The position numbers and the translations under genes were made by a program. From Planococcus rifietoensis (GTDB taxonomy: Bacteria; Bacillota; Bacilli; Bacillales_A; Planococcaceae): DNA of 64,000 nt. The notes under the pieces are model-generated. The model was not told the origin of the DNA and did not search any database. It saw nothing but the letters and a program-made list of their open reading frames with translations. Position 1 is the first letter of the stretch, and each line of letters opens with the position of its first letter. The stretch covers positions 1,630,501 to 1,694,500 of the forward strand of contig NZ_CP013659.2 in assembly GCF_001465795.2 (NCBI RefSeq), read 5' to 3'. Of the stretch, positions 52,574 to 62,171 are shown piece by piece.

Positions 52574-54241
52574 TTAGTATTCCATGATGATCGGAATGAT
52601 CATCGGACGCCGCTTCGTCTGCTGGTACAGATACGAATTGAGCGTGTCGCGGATTTCCTGTTTGATGTTGTTCCATTCGAACGCATCGCGCGTCACGTAT
52701 TTATCGACGACTTTGCGCACCAATTGGCTCGATTCATCAAGCAATTGCTCCGATTCACGAACATAGACAAAGCCTCTGGAAATGATTTCAGGCCCTGAAG
52801 CGATGCGTTTTTCCTTGCGGTTCAAGGTAACAACGATGATAAAGATGCCGTCTTGAGACAAAAGCTTGCGGTCGCGGAGGACGATGTTTCCGACATCCCC
52901 GATGCCGATTCCATCAATCAGGACATTGCCCGTCGTGACACGGCCGCTCATGCGGACTTTTTCTTTTCTGTATTCGACGATATCGCCTTTATCGGCGATG
53001 AAGATATCCGATTTCGCGATGCCGACTTGTTGTGCCAATTTCGAGTGGGCGATAAGCATTTTGTATTCCCCTTGGATCGGGACAAAATACTTCGGCTTCA
53101 TCAAGTTCAGCATCATTTTCAAATCTTCCTGGCTGCCGTGGCCGGAAACGTGGACTTTCTTGTTCGATGTCAGCACTTTCGCGCCGGCTTTCGCCAATTT
53201 GTTCATAGTCTGGAACATCGGCACTTCCATGCCTGGAGACGGTGTGAACGTGATCAATACCGTATCCGTTTCATTGATGCGGACATCTTTATGCTGGCGT
53301 CTGACCATTTTATCGAGCGCTTCAAGCGGTTCGCCCTGGTTACCAGTCACGATGATGACGACTTCATCGTCATTGTATTTTTCCAAGTCTTTCAAGGAAA
53401 TGACCGTCTCTTCGTCAACTTCTAGATACCCAAGGCGTAAGCCGACTTCATAGCTCTTCTCCAGGCTTTTTCCGATGACGGCGACTTTCTTGCCCGTTTG
53501 ATGCGCGATGTCGAACACTTGCTGGATACGGATGAAGTTGGATGAATAAAGTGATACGAGAATGCGCCCCGGTGCCTGGTGGAAGGCCGTCAAGATATGA
53601 TCGGCAACGACCGTCTCAGACGTCGTATAGCCTGGGCGTTCGGCTTCGGTGGAATCCGACAGCAGCATCAAGACGCCGTCTTCGCCGAGTTTTGCCATTT
53701 TGGCGTAATCCGGGCGGTAGCTGCCTTGCATCGACTGATCAAATTTAAATTCACCGGTATGGACGATTGCGCCTTCCGATGTATGGAAGACGATGCCGAG
53801 AGCGTCCGGAATACTGTGTGTCGTATGGAAAAAGGTGACGTGTGTTTTATCGAAATTCATGCGGCTCTTGTTGGTCACTTCAAAGAATTTATGGTGCTTG
53901 AGCGAACCGAGTTCTTTCACGTGTTCTTTGGCCAGCGCGATGGTCAGCTTCGAACCGTAGACCGGCGCTTGGACTTTCTTCAATAGATATGCAATCGACC
54001 CGATCGCATCTTCGTGGCCGTGCGTCAGGAAAATTCCTTTGACACGGTCTTTGTTTTCTTCGAGATACGTGACGTCCGGAATGACGATGTCGACGCCAAG
54101 CATCTCATCTTCCGGGAACATCAACCCGCTGTCGACGACGAACAGGTCATCATCGATATCGATGACGTACATCGCTTTCCCGATCTCTCCTACTCCGCCA
54201 AGCGGAATGACTCTAATGACTTCGTTTTTAATTTTACTCAA
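52574..54241 (-). CDS. rnjB: Ribonuclease J2 with degenerate active site
   Basis: A 555-residue beta-CASP metallo-beta-lactamase RNase. The lactamase motif is [10 protein letters not shown]: the last histidine of HxHxDH is Ala (A79), and the later metal aspartate in HTGDFKFD-type motif is Glu (E164 in HTGEFKFD). Other motifs ([23 protein letters not shown]) are kept. Such losses characterise RNase J2, the weak partner in the J1/J2 complex. It starts with TTG, with AGGAGG 8 nt upstream. Its place between asd and ftsK is that of rnjB (ymfA) in Bacillus. It has its own promoter. Confidence 0.9.
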   Translation of the reverse strand: MSKIKNEVIRVIPLGGVGEIGKAMYVIDIDDDLFVVDSGLMFPEDEMLGVDIVIPDVTYLEENKDRVKGIFLTHGHEDAIGSIAYLLKKVQAPVYGSKLTIALAKEHVKELGSLKHHKFFEVTNKSRMNFDKTHVTFFHTTHSIPDALGIVFHTSEGAIVHTGEFKFDQSMQGSYRPDYAKMAKLGEDGVLMLLSDSTEAERPGYTTSETVVADHILTAFHQAPGRILVSLYSSNFIRIQQVFDIAHQTGKKVAVIGKSLEKSYEVGLRLGYLEVDEETVISLKDLEKYNDDEVVIIVTGNQGEPLEALDKMVRRQHKDVRINETDTVLITFTPSPGMEVPMFQTMNKLAKAGAKVLTSNKKVHVSGHGSQEDLKMMLNLMKPKYFVPIQGEYKMLIAHSKLAQQVGIAKSDIFIADKGDIVEYRKEKVRMSGRVTTGNVLIDGIGIGDVGNIVLRDRKLLSQDGIFIIVVTLNRKEKRIASGPEIISRGFVYVRESEQLLDESSQLVRKVVDKYVTRDAFEWNNIKQEIRDTLNSYLYQQTKRRPMIIPIIMEY

Positions 54242-54288
54242 TTGATTTCCTCCTAAAAATATTTCACCCGTACAGATCCATAGACTTC

Positions 54289-54318
54289 ATTATACGGTAA
54301 TCACCGGTAACAGTCCAA
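54289..54318 (-). promoter_or_regulatory. Sigma-A promoter of rnjB
   Basis: Minus-strand TTGGAC (54318-54313), 18 bp and TATAAT (54294-54289). Transcription would start about 40 nt before the TTG codon. Confidence 0.8.
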
Positions 54319-54380
54319 AGAAAAAATATCCGCAGCCACTCCCCCCACATGGCTGACGCAAAACCATCCGTTCGTGAAAC

Positions 54381-54437
54381 AAAAAAAGCCACCCAGAGAC
54401 ACGAGGAAGACATGACTTCCAAGCGGCACCGGATGGC
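54381..54437 (-). terminator. Terminator after asd with branched stem
   Basis: The outer arms GCCATCC / GGGTGGC (one U-G pair) enclose an inner hairpin GGAAG-TCATGT-CTTCC and are followed by TTTTTTTG on the minus strand. It isolates rnjB from asd. Confidence 0.7.
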
Positions 54438-54461
54438 CAAAGGTTTCACATGCGCCAGCAG

Positions 54462-54481
54462 ATCACCCGCTACCGGATGAT
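54462..54481. repeat. Short hairpin downstream of asd
   Basis: Minus-strand ATCATCCG-GTAG-CGGGTGAT, an 8-bp stem with one U-G pair, lies between the asd stop and the branched terminator. Its role is unknown; it may stabilise the asd mRNA 3' end. Confidence 0.5.
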
Positions 54482-54492
54482 TGCCTGACAGC

Positions 54493-55527
54493 TTACAGCA
54501 ATTGTTCTTCGATGAGCGCTTCGGCGATTTGAACCGAGTTCAGCGCCGCGCCTTTGATCAAATTATCGGAGACGATCCACAAATGATAGCCGTTCGGATT
54601 GTCGAGGTCTTTGCGGATACGGCCGACGAACACCTCGTCTTTCCCGGCTGCCATCAACGGCATCGGGTATTCCTGATTGGCGGGATTGTCTTGTAGCACG
54701 ACGCCTGGCGCGCCGCTCAGCGCCGCTCTCACTTGCTCGAGGGACGGTGCGTCATTCAGTTCCACATAGACGGATTCGGAGTGGCCAGTTACGACCGGCA
54801 AGCGCACACATGTCGCCGCGACTGCCAAGCCTTGGTCGCTCATGATTTTCTTCGTTTCGTTAATCATTTTCATTTCTTCCAACGTATAGCCGTTGTCTGC
54901 GAATTGGTCGATTTGCGGCACTGCGTTGAAGGCGATCGGATAATGGCGATCGGCTGACTTCACAGGCAAGACCTTCGCTTCGGCAGTTGCTGCGTTCTCA
55001 AAATCCGCTGACTGTTCTTTCAACTCATTGATTGCATCAATTCCTGCACCAGAAACCGCCTGGTAAGTGGAAACGATGATTTTCTGCAAGCCGAACTGCT
55101 CTTTTAGCGGCTGCAATGCGCACACCATTTGGATCGTCGAGCAATTTGGGTTGGCGATCACGCCGGAATGGCCTTTTAGCGCTGATTTATTCACTTCAGG
55201 GACGACGAGCGGTACATCTTCATTCATGCGGAATGCACTCGTATTGTCGACGACGACTGCGCCGCGTTTCACGGCTTCAGGTGCAAACTTTTCCGAGATG
55301 CTGCCGCCTGCGCTGAACAAAGCGATATCCACACCTTCAAATGATTCGGGCACCGCTTCCTCTACTGTATAGGATTGTCCGTTGAATTCGATTTCCTTGC
55401 CGGCAGAGCGTGCAGAAGACAGGAATTTGATGTCCCCTACAGGGAAATTGCGCTTCTCCAGCTGGTCTTTCATTTGCTGACCGACGGCACCGGTTGCGCC
55501 CATGATCGCTACATTATAGGTTTTCAC
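54493..55527 (-). CDS. asd: Aspartate-semialdehyde dehydrogenase
   Basis: A 344-residue enzyme that reduces aspartyl phosphate to aspartate semialdehyde for lysine, diaminopimelate, threonine and methionine. NADP motif [10 protein letters not shown] is at residues 10-19, the catalytic cysteine is in NPNCST (about C129), and SGAGIDA and [10 protein letters not shown] are present. In Bacillus it is followed by dapG and dapA; here it stands alone and is bounded by its own terminator. An operator-like 17-bp palindrome lies upstream. Confidence 0.96.
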   Translation of the reverse strand: MKTYNVAIMGATGAVGQQMKDQLEKRNFPVGDIKFLSSARSAGKEIEFNGQSYTVEEAVPESFEGVDIALFSAGGSISEKFAPEAVKRGAVVVDNTSAFRMNEDVPLVVPEVNKSALKGHSGVIANPNCSTIQMVCALQPLKEQFGLQKIIVSTYQAVSGAGIDAINELKEQSADFENAATAEAKVLPVKSADRHYPIAFNAVPQIDQFADNGYTLEEMKMINETKKIMSDQGLAVAATCVRLPVVTGHSESVYVELNDAPSLEQVRAALSGAPGVVLQDNPANQEYPMPLMAAGKDEVFVGRIRKDLDNPNGYHLWIVSDNLIKGAALNSVQIAEALIEEQLL

Positions 55528-55583
55528 TCGACTCTCTCCTTCTTGGCTAATTTGCGTTATTGTAACATAATTTATCGCGTTAA

Positions 55584-55600
55584 TGTGACAAATTGTCGCA
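55584..55600. promoter_or_regulatory. 17-bp palindrome upstream of asd
   Basis: TGTGACAAATTGTCGCA has 8-bp arms with one mismatch around a single central base. It lies 57-73 bp before the asd start, near a TACAAT-like hexamer. No regulator can be named. Confidence 0.4.
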
Positions 55601-55612
55601 ATTCCTGCTGTT

Positions 55613-56824
55613 TCATTGGGAACGGATGATGGAGACGGCAGGCGCAGTGACAGTCAATTGCATCAAATCCAGCACATGCTCACGCTTCACTGCATCGATC
55701 AAGTGGATGATGTCATCCGCGGATTGATGTTTGCCGTGCAGCAATTCATATTTGCCGTTGCGGCTCATTCTGGAGCCTGTGCTTTCTAGCCCAAGCAATA
55801 AATTGCCTTTTAATTGCTCACGTGAATCCGTAATTTCCAAGTCGCTGATGTCCCCTTCTCGCATGCGCTGCAGTGATGTGCGAATCAGTTCTTCCACTTC
55901 CCCGACTTGATGATCGGCAGTGCCCCCGTAGATAGCGAGCGTGCCGTGGTCCGAATAAGCGGAATGGTAGGAATAGACTGAATAGGCAAGGCCACGGTCT
56001 TCTCGGATTTCTTGGAATAAACGGGACGACATCGAGCCGCCGACGATATTGTTCAATACCGCCAAAGCAAACAGTTGGTCGTCCTGCAGCGACAGCCCTG
56101 GATATCCAAGACAGATATGGGCTTGTTCCGTTTCTTTATGCTTGATCGATTGGCCAGGCACGAACGTAGGCATGACATGAGCATTTTCCGGGCTTTTCCG
56201 TTCAAATGACCCGAATAAGGTTTCGATTTGGCTGAGCAATTTGCCATCGATATGGCCTGCCACCGAAATGACCGTATTCGATGGGGTGTAATGACGTTCC
56301 ATATAATCCAAAATCTGCTGTCTTGAAAAACGGTCCAGTGTTTCGGCGGTACCTAAAATCGGTGCGCCGATGGCATTGTCGGGATACATGACCCGCCATA
56401 ATTGTTCGTGGACATCGTCATCCGCCATATCTTCGGTCATGCTGATCTCCTCTTTGACAACAAGCCGCTCTTTATCGATCTCTACTGAATCCATCACTGA
56501 ATTGAAAAACATATCCGCCAAGACTTCGACTGCAAGCGGCGCATGATGGTCAAGCACTTTGGCGTAATAGCACGTATATTCTTTTGAAGTATAGGCATTC
56601 AAATCGCCGCCAATGCGGTCGAATTCCCGCGCGATATCTTTGGCACTTCGTTGTTCGGTGCCTTTGAATAAGAGATGTTCAATGAAATGCGTGATGCCGT
56701 TTTCTTCCGGGCGCTCATCACGTGACCCTGTATTGACGAAAACCCCGACCGCTACGGAGCGGAAATGCGGAATATGTTCAGAAACGATGCGCAAGCCATT
56801 TTGGCAAGTATAAGTGGTAACCAT
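55613..56824 (-). CDS. mlpA: M16 family zinc peptidase MlpA (YmxG)
   Basis: A 403-residue processing-peptidase-like enzyme with the zinc motif H46-F-I-E49-H50 ([12 protein letters not shown]) and a downstream glutamate in LVVKEEISM. The C-terminal half holds [25 protein letters not shown], the substrate-clamp region. Next to pnp, as the Bacillus mlpA gene is. Unlike the ymfFH pair this is a single-gene, presumably homodimeric M16B peptidase. The native substrate is unknown. Confidence 0.93.
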   Translation of the reverse strand: MVTTYTCQNGLRIVSEHIPHFRSVAVGVFVNTGSRDERPEENGITHFIEHLLFKGTEQRSAKDIAREFDRIGGDLNAYTSKEYTCYYAKVLDHHAPLAVEVLADMFFNSVMDSVEIDKERLVVKEEISMTEDMADDDVHEQLWRVMYPDNAIGAPILGTAETLDRFSRQQILDYMERHYTPSNTVISVAGHIDGKLLSQIETLFGSFERKSPENAHVMPTFVPGQSIKHKETEQAHICLGYPGLSLQDDQLFALAVLNNIVGGSMSSRLFQEIREDRGLAYSVYSYHSAYSDHGTLAIYGGTADHQVGEVEELIRTSLQRMREGDISDLEITDSREQLKGNLLLGLESTGSRMSRNGKYELLHGKHQSADDIIHLIDAVKREHVLDLMQLTVTAPAVSIIRSQ

Positions 56825-56843
56825 TGAAAGCCCTCCTGTATAT

Positions 56844-56880
56844 GAAAAAAATTGCCGGCGAGTGCCACCGGCAATTTTTT
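56844..56880. terminator. Terminator between pnp and mlpA
   Basis: ATTGCCGG / CCGGCAAT arms with A-runs to the left and T-runs to the right. In the minus orientation it ends the pnp transcript. Confidence 0.85.
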
Positions 56881-56902
56881 CAATCTGTTTTCATTTACTG
56901 TT

Positions 56903-59011
56903 TCAAGCCTTTTCGGCTGCTTCTTTTTCTTCTTTCAAAACCGTTTTACGGGACAAGTTGACGCGTCCTTGGCGGTCGATTTCGATGACTTTGACTTTGA
57001 TGATATCGCCCATCTTCAAGACATCTTCCACTTCTTTCGTCCGCTCTTCCTGGATTTCAGAAATATGGAGAAGCCCGTCTTTGCCAGGGAACAATTCAAC
57101 GAATGCGCCGAATTTTTCGATGCGCTTGACTGCGCCTTCGTAATATTCGCCGACTTTCGCTTCGCGTACGATATTCTCGATCATCGCTTTCGCTTTGGCG
57201 TTCATTTCTTCATCAACAGAAGAGATGAAAATCGTGCCGTCTTGTTCGGTATCAATCTTGACGCCTGTTTCATCAATGATTTTATTGATGACTTTTCCGC
57301 CAGGCCCGATGACGTCACGGATCTTATCCGGATTGATTTTCACCATGATGATCTTCGGCGCAAATTTCGACAAAGTCGTGCGTGGTGTATTGATTGTAGC
57401 AATCATCGATTCGAGAATGTGCAAACGGCCGATTTTCGCTTGCGTCAATGCTTCTTCTAAGATCTCGCGGGACAAGCCGTCGATTTTGATATCCATCTGC
57501 AAGGCTGTGACGCCTTCTGCCGTTCCAGCGACTTTAAAGTCCATATCGCCGAGATGGTCTTCCATCCCTTGGATATCGGAAAGAACCGTGTAGTTCTCGC
57601 CTTTTTTCACAAGGCCCATCGCGATTCCGGCAACAGGTGCTTTAATTGGCACACCTGCATCCATCATCGCCAAAGTAGATGCACAGATACTTGCTTGTGA
57701 TGTGGATCCGTTCGATTCCAATACCTCGGAGACCAGGCGGATCGTATAAGGGAAATCTTTCTCATTTGGAATGACTGCTTCAAGCGCACGTTCACCTAGA
57801 GCGCCGTGGCCAATTTCGCGTCGGCCGGGGCCGCGCAAGAAGCCGGTTTCCCCAACGGAGAACAACGGGAAATTATAATGGTGCATAAAACGCTTCGTCT
57901 CTTCCAAGCCGAGGCCATCGATGATTTGCACATCGCCGAGAGCGCCTAGCGTACAGATGCTCATCGCTTGCGTTTGCCCGCGTGTAAAGAGGCCGGAGCC
58001 GTGAGTGCGCGCAAGGACGCCAACTTCAGAAGAAAGCGCACGGATTTCAGATGGGCCGCGGCCGTCCGGGCGAATCTTTTCATCGGTAATCAGGCGACGA
58101 ACTTCATCTTTGACCATTTTATCGAGCACTTGGCCCGCTTGTTTCTTGATATCGTCTTCCGAATCTGCGTATGCTTCAAGCGCACGTTCGCGGACAGCTG
58201 CAATGGCTTCATTGCGTGCCTGTTTTTCGTTCACTTGAACGGCAGCATTCATGTCTGCTTCCACAGCTGTTTTCAGATCAGCCGTCAAGTCAGCGTCCAG
58301 TTCGTATAGTTGAACTGCTGATTTTTCTTTGGCTACTTCTGCAGCGATCTCTTCCTGGAAAGCGATCAATTTCTTGATTTCTTCGTGGCCGAACATGATC
58401 GCTTCAAGAATCACTTCTTCGGACACTTCTTTGGCACCGGCTTCTACCATATTGATGGCGTCTTTCGTACCGGCAACCGTCAAGTTGATCGAGCTTTTCT
58501 CCATTTGCTCGCCTGTTGGGTTGATGATGTACTCGCCATCAACCATCCCGACGATGACGCCCGCGATCGGCCCGTCAAATGGAATGTCTGAAATCATCAA
58601 TGCTAAGGAAGACCCGAACATTGCTGCCATTTCAGATGGGCAATCCTGGTCGACGGACATAACCATTGAAATGACCTGTACTTCGTTGCGGAATCCGTCT
58701 GGGAATAACGGGCGCAACGGACGGTCGATCAAGCGGCTGATCAATGTCGCTTTTTCGGATGGGCGTCCTTCGCGTTTAATGAAACCGCCCGGGATTTTCC
58801 CGACAGCGTATTGGCGCTCTTCGTAGTTCACCGTCAGCGGGAAGAAATCCAAAGGCTTCGGTGATTTTGATGCGGTTGCAGTGGACAGCACTGCTGTATC
58901 GCCATAACGGATCAATGCCGCTCCGTTTGCTTGTTTTGCCAGTTGACCGACTTCAACCTTCAGTTCGCGGCCAGCCCAGTCAAATGTGTAAACCTTTTTT
59001 GTTTGCTCCAT
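56903..59011 (-). CDS. pnp: Polynucleotide phosphorylase
   Basis: A 702-residue phosphorolytic 3'-5' exoribonuclease. Two RNase PH-like domains (N-terminal [28 protein letters not shown]; second with [35 protein letters not shown], and the catalytic SGSTSQAS-type [12 protein letters not shown]) are joined by a helical domain. KH ([20 protein letters not shown]) and S1 ([19 protein letters not shown]) domains follow. It lies 140 bp downstream of rpsO in the classic rpsO-pnp order. Partner of RNase Y and RNase J in decay. Confidence 0.97.
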   Translation of the reverse strand: MEQTKKVYTFDWAGRELKVEVGQLAKQANGAALIRYGDTAVLSTATASKSPKPLDFFPLTVNYEERQYAVGKIPGGFIKREGRPSEKATLISRLIDRPLRPLFPDGFRNEVQVISMVMSVDQDCPSEMAAMFGSSLALMISDIPFDGPIAGVIVGMVDGEYIINPTGEQMEKSSINLTVAGTKDAINMVEAGAKEVSEEVILEAIMFGHEEIKKLIAFQEEIAAEVAKEKSAVQLYELDADLTADLKTAVEADMNAAVQVNEKQARNEAIAAVRERALEAYADSEDDIKKQAGQVLDKMVKDEVRRLITDEKIRPDGRGPSEIRALSSEVGVLARTHGSGLFTRGQTQAMSICTLGALGDVQIIDGLGLEETKRFMHHYNFPLFSVGETGFLRGPGRREIGHGALGERALEAVIPNEKDFPYTIRLVSEVLESNGSTSQASICASTLAMMDAGVPIKAPVAGIAMGLVKKGENYTVLSDIQGMEDHLGDMDFKVAGTAEGVTALQMDIKIDGLSREILEEALTQAKIGRLHILESMIATINTPRTTLSKFAPKIIMVKINPDKIRDVIGPGGKVINKIIDETGVKIDTEQDGTIFISSVDEEMNAKAKAMIENIVREAKVGEYYEGAVKRIEKFGAFVELFPGKDGLLHISEIQEERTKEVEDVLKMGDIIKVKVIEIDRQGRVNLSRKTVLKEEKEAAEKA

Positions 59012-59111
59012 AGTCGAGCTCCTCTCTTACTGTGTTTCGTGTAGTATGTATCTTTAAATAGTGTAGCAAAAAAACACATCAAGTGCGATTCAATGATAAG
59101 TTTTAAGCATA

Positions 59112-59138
59112 AAGAAAAAGCGGGACGAATCCCGCTTT
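59112..59138 (-). terminator. Terminator after rpsO
   Basis: Minus-strand AAAGCGGGA-TTCG-TCCCGCTTT, followed by TTCTTT. It separates rpsO from pnp. Confidence 0.88.
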
Positions 59139-59150
59139 CTCTGCTTGCTA

Positions 59151-59420
59151 TTATCGGCGTAGGCCAAGTCTTGCGATTAACTCACGGTAGCGTTGTACAT
59201 CGTTCTCGCGTAGGTATTTAAGCAAGTTACGACGGCGTCCAACCATTTTGAATAGACCACGACGTGAATGGTGATCTTTCTTGTGGGTACGCAAGTGCTC
59301 GTTCAAGTTGTTGATGTCTTCTGTAAGAATGGCGATCTGAATTTCTGGAGAACCAGTATCAGTGTCATGCACTTTGTATTCATTGATCAATTCATTTTTA
59401 CGTTCTTGAGTGATTGCCAT
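59151..59420 (-). CDS. rpsO: 30S ribosomal protein S15
   Basis: An 89-residue S15: [19 protein letters not shown], the [29 protein letters not shown] core that binds the 16S rRNA three-way junction, and [13 protein letters not shown] at the end. AGGAGGTGG lies upstream of the ATG. It has its own promoter and an 89-nt leader that could hold an S15-binding autoregulatory structure, as known in other Bacillota; I could not fold it confidently. Confidence 0.98.
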   Translation of the reverse strand: MAITQERKNELINEYKVHDTDTGSPEIQIAILTEDINNLNEHLRTHKKDHHSRRGLFKMVGRRRNLLKYLRENDVQRYRELIARLGLRR

Positions 59421-59516
59421 GCTGTTCCACCTCCTAATCTCTGATAGCCCCTATTACCTAGCAAACGTTGGTGATTCGATGTGCCAAGCAACGGTTAGTA
59501 CGTTCAGTACTTTGAT

Positions 59517-59545
59517 ATCATAGCACAGTGATTTCCTGAAATCAA
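59517..59545 (-). promoter_or_regulatory. Sigma-A promoter of rpsO
   Basis: Minus-strand TTGATT (59545-59540), 17 bp and TATGAT (59522-59517), immediately after the ribF stop. Confidence 0.8.
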
Positions 59546-59554
59546 CTGTCCAAC

Positions 59555-60496
59555 TTATACTTCGAAATATTGCTTTGCGGTATTTTTGTCCTGCCCGATT
59601 TGGGTTTTCAGTTCATCGATGCCGGAAAATTTCTGTTCGTCGCGTATGCGCTTATGCCATTCAACGACGACTTTTTCACCGTAAATCGACTTATCGTAAT
59701 CCAGGATATGGACCTCGATGACCAGGTTTTTGACATCGGGATTGTTGAATGTCGGCTTGTAGCCGACATTGCAGACGCCGTCGAAGTAGGCGCCTTGGAC
59801 TTCAATCCGTACAGCATAGACGCCGCGTTTTGGAACGAATGTCCCGAGTTCTGGTTCGACGTTCGCCGTCGGAAAGCCGATCGTCCGCCCGCGCTTGTCG
59901 CCGTTGACGACCGTCCCGGAAATCCGGTACGGCCTGCCGAGCAGATGATGCACCGGCTCAACGAAACCATCTTTCAACAGATGCCGGATTCGCGTCGAAC
60001 TGACTTTTTCATTGTCCGCTTCGATTTTGCCGACAGTCGTGACATGATACCTGCCATTTCCGTATGATTCCATCAACGCCATATCCCCGCCGCCTTTATA
60101 GCCGAACGAAAAATCGAAACCTGCAACGACTTCTTTGACACCGAGGCCATCGATGAAGTGCTCGATAAATTGTTCAGGGGAAAGTTTGGCAAACTCTGAA
60201 GTGAATCGGACGATATAGCAGATGTCTACGCCCATCTCCTGCAAAATCTCCATCTTCTGGCCAAGCGGCGTGATATAGAAAACTTCTTCTTTCCGGCCGC
60301 CGAGCACGAGCGATGGATGCGGGTCGAAGGTCATAACAGCGGATTTCATTCCGCCTGCTTGCGCCTTGTCGATTGCGGTGCCGATCACTTTCTGGTGCCC
60401 GCGGTGAACGCCGTCAAAAAAGCCGATTGCCATCGACAGCGGGCCGTGTTCTTGTGCTTTCATCTCGTGAGGGTAACTCAAGTGAATGATTTTCAT
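59555..60496 (-). CDS. ribF: Bifunctional riboflavin kinase / FAD synthetase
   Basis: A 313-residue enzyme that makes FMN and then FAD. The N-terminal adenylyltransferase has GFFDGVHRGHQ (25-35) and the SSTRIRHLL motif. The C-terminal flavokinase has GTVVNGDKRGRTIGFPTANV. I start at MKIIHLSYP, 1 nt after the truB stop, with GAGGTG upstream; the longer in-frame extension lies inside truB. The truB-ribF pair is universal in Bacillota (named ribC in Bacillus). The ribF stop is followed within 10 bp by the rpsO promoter. Confidence 0.96.
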   Translation of the reverse strand: MKIIHLSYPHEMKAQEHGPLSMAIGFFDGVHRGHQKVIGTAIDKAQAGGMKSAVMTFDPHPSLVLGGRKEEVFYITPLGQKMEILQEMGVDICYIVRFTSEFAKLSPEQFIEHFIDGLGVKEVVAGFDFSFGYKGGGDMALMESYGNGRYHVTTVGKIEADNEKVSSTRIRHLLKDGFVEPVHHLLGRPYRISGTVVNGDKRGRTIGFPTANVEPELGTFVPKRGVYAVRIEVQGAYFDGVCNVGYKPTFNNPDVKNLVIEVHILDYDKSIYGEKVVVEWHKRIRDEQKFSGIDELKTQIGQDKNTAKQYFEV

Positions 60497-60497
60497 A

Positions 60498-61427
60498 CTA
60501 CACCTCGTCCGTTGGAGGAAATCCAAACATTTTTTCGGGTTTCATTTTGCCCGGCTTATCCGGATGCCGTTTATACAACGCTGCCGGTCTGCCTTGATAG
60601 GTGAAAACGACGAATGGTTCCGTCTTCAAGACCGGATGCTCCTCGAGAACTTGGCCGTTTTTAATGCCGAACAATAAATCCGGCGTGATTTCTTCGAAAG
60701 GAAACGCACTTAAGCCATAGGCAAGGGGCTGCAAAATAGAACCGATATCCCCATTTTGCGCAATTTCCTCCACTTCGGCAAGCGTCACACATTGTTCTTT
60801 CGAAAAACTGCCCGATTGCGTGCGCGTGAGTCGTGACATATGGGCCGGATAGCCAAGTGCTTCCCCGATCTGGACGGCAAGCGTTCGGATATAGGTGCCT
60901 TTTCCGCAACGGATGCGGATGCGGAAACGGATATGTTGTCCTTGCCAACTGTCCTCTTCATCCAATAATTCGATTGAGTCAATATGCACAGTCCGCACCG
61001 GCCGCTCCACCGTTTCGCCTTTGCGCGCATATTCATAAAGTTTTCTGCCGTTCACTTTGACGGCAGAATACATCGGCGGGATTTGTTTAATGTCACCGGT
61101 CAAGCTTTGCAGTACATCTTCAAGCTGCTCTCGTGAAATCGTTTTATCACTCGCGTCCTGTTCAACTATTGCGCCTTCTGCATCTTCCGTTTCCGTTGAA
61201 AGTCCGATCATTACTTCCGCTTCGTAGGTTTTTCCTTGATCAGTGATATACTCTGCCACTTTGGTCGATCGTCCGAGGCAAATCGGCAATACGCCGTCGA
61301 CTTGGGGATCAAGTGTCCCGGTATGCCCGACTTTTTTTGTTTTCAAGATTTTCCGCAAGCGGAAAACACAATCATGCGATGTCATGCCCGGCTCTTTCCA
61401 TAATGGAAGAATCCCATTTGGTTCCAT
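60498..61427 (-). CDS. truB: tRNA pseudouridine(55) synthase
   Basis: A 309-residue TruB that converts U55 of the T-loop. The N-terminus is GILPLWKEPGMTSHDCV, the catalytic aspartate is D40 in GTLDPQVDGVLP, and RIRCGKGTYIRTLA and a C-terminal PUA-like part (EHPVLKTEPFVVFTYQGRPAALY) are present. Start at MEPNG, with GAGGAG 7 nt upstream; an in-frame ATG 21 nt earlier contains that SD. A terminator separates it from rbfA. Confidence 0.96.
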   Translation of the reverse strand: MEPNGILPLWKEPGMTSHDCVFRLRKILKTKKVGHTGTLDPQVDGVLPICLGRSTKVAEYITDQGKTYEAEVMIGLSTETEDAEGAIVEQDASDKTISREQLEDVLQSLTGDIKQIPPMYSAVKVNGRKLYEYARKGETVERPVRTVHIDSIELLDEEDSWQGQHIRFRIRIRCGKGTYIRTLAVQIGEALGYPAHMSRLTRTQSGSFSKEQCVTLAEVEEIAQNGDIGSILQPLAYGLSAFPFEEITPDLLFGIKNGQVLEEHPVLKTEPFVVFTYQGRPAALYKRHPDKPGKMKPEKMFGFPPTDEV

Positions 61428-61478
61428 ATCAACAGCTCCTCTCTTCATCGGTGCTAGGCCCGAACTAAATAGTATGTA

Positions 61479-61516
61479 GAAAAAAGCCTGCTGTCTAAAA
61501 TAGACGGGCAGGCTTT
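61479..61516 (-). terminator. Terminator between rbfA and truB
   Basis: Minus-strand AAAGCCTGCCCGTCTA / TAGACAGCAGGCTTT (one bulge/mismatch pair) followed by TTTTTC. Confidence 0.85.
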
Positions 61517-61520
61517 CGGT

Positions 61521-61874
61521 TTATTCCTCTGTTGGATCTTTGATATCCCGCAGCAATGATTCAATCCGATTGCCGTATGCGACAGACGAATCGATTTCAA
61601 ACGCCAATTCAGGAGTCTTGCGCAAACGGATTCGCTGCCCGATTTCCGAGCGGATGAATCCTTTGGACTTGGCAAGGCCGAGCAAAGTTTGCTCTTTTTC
61701 CTTGTCATCGCCCAGCACGCTAATATAGACGGTTGCCTGCTGAAGGTCGCCCGTCACTTCGACATCTGTCACTGTGACAAATCCGATGCGTGGGTCTTTC
61801 AGTTTTCTGCCGATAATATCGCCGAGCTCTTTTTTCATCTGCTCAGCTACACGATTCGAGCGCATTGATGACAT
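61521..61874 (-). CDS. rbfA: Ribosome-binding factor A
   Basis: A 117-residue KH-like protein that helps 30S maturation, chiefly 16S 5'-end processing. Seen: [42 protein letters not shown] and [22 protein letters not shown]. Order infB-ylxP-rbfA-truB is conserved. The ATG at 61874 has GGAG 10 nt away; an ATG 9 nt later is an alternative. Confidence 0.97.
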   Translation of the reverse strand: MSSMRSNRVAEQMKKELGDIIGRKLKDPRIGFVTVTDVEVTGDLQQATVYISVLGDDKEKEQTLLGLAKSKGFIRSEIGQRIRLRKTPELAFEIDSSVAYGNRIESLLRDIKDPTEE

Positions 61875-61892
61875 TTCGAATCCACTCCGTTC

Positions 61893-62171
61893 TTACAAAT
61901 ATTCTTTCTCTATTTCCATGCATTCCCACGACGGATTGCTTTCCAGGTAGCGCAGCACATGCTCCATTTCACGCTCCGCTGCTTCTTTTGACGAAGACAC
62001 CGTGACGAACGCGAGGCGCGTGCGCTGCCAAACTTCCTGGTGATCAACTTCCGCCGCCGATACATTAAATTTCTGTTTTGTGCGGGTCAGCATGCTTTTG
62101 ACGACTGCACGTTTATCTTTCAATGAATGCGCGGTAGGGATGAAAAATTCGCATTCCATCGAAAGGATCAT
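61893..62171 (-). CDS. ylxP: DUF503 family protein YlxP
   Basis: A 92-residue ferredoxin-like protein: [38 protein letters not shown] and a C-terminal half with two charged helices. Implicated in ribosome maturation by context. It overlaps infB by 4 nt (coupled translation) and precedes rbfA by 18 bp. Family clear, molecular role not established. Confidence 0.93.
   Translation of the reverse strand: MILSMECEFFIPTAHSLKDKRAVVKSMLTRTKQKFNVSAAEVDHQEVWQRTRLAFVTVSSSKEAAEREMEHVLRYLESNPSWECMEIEKEYL

Noticed and set aside
52853..53453. Two overlapping plus-strand frames of about 190 codons antisense to rnjB
   Set aside because: Neither has an SD or domain; both are mirror images of RNase J2 codons.
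54264..54449. 61-codon minus-strand frame between asd and rnjB
   Set aside because: It runs through the asd terminator and the rnjB promoter and has no SD; the region is better read as regulatory DNA.
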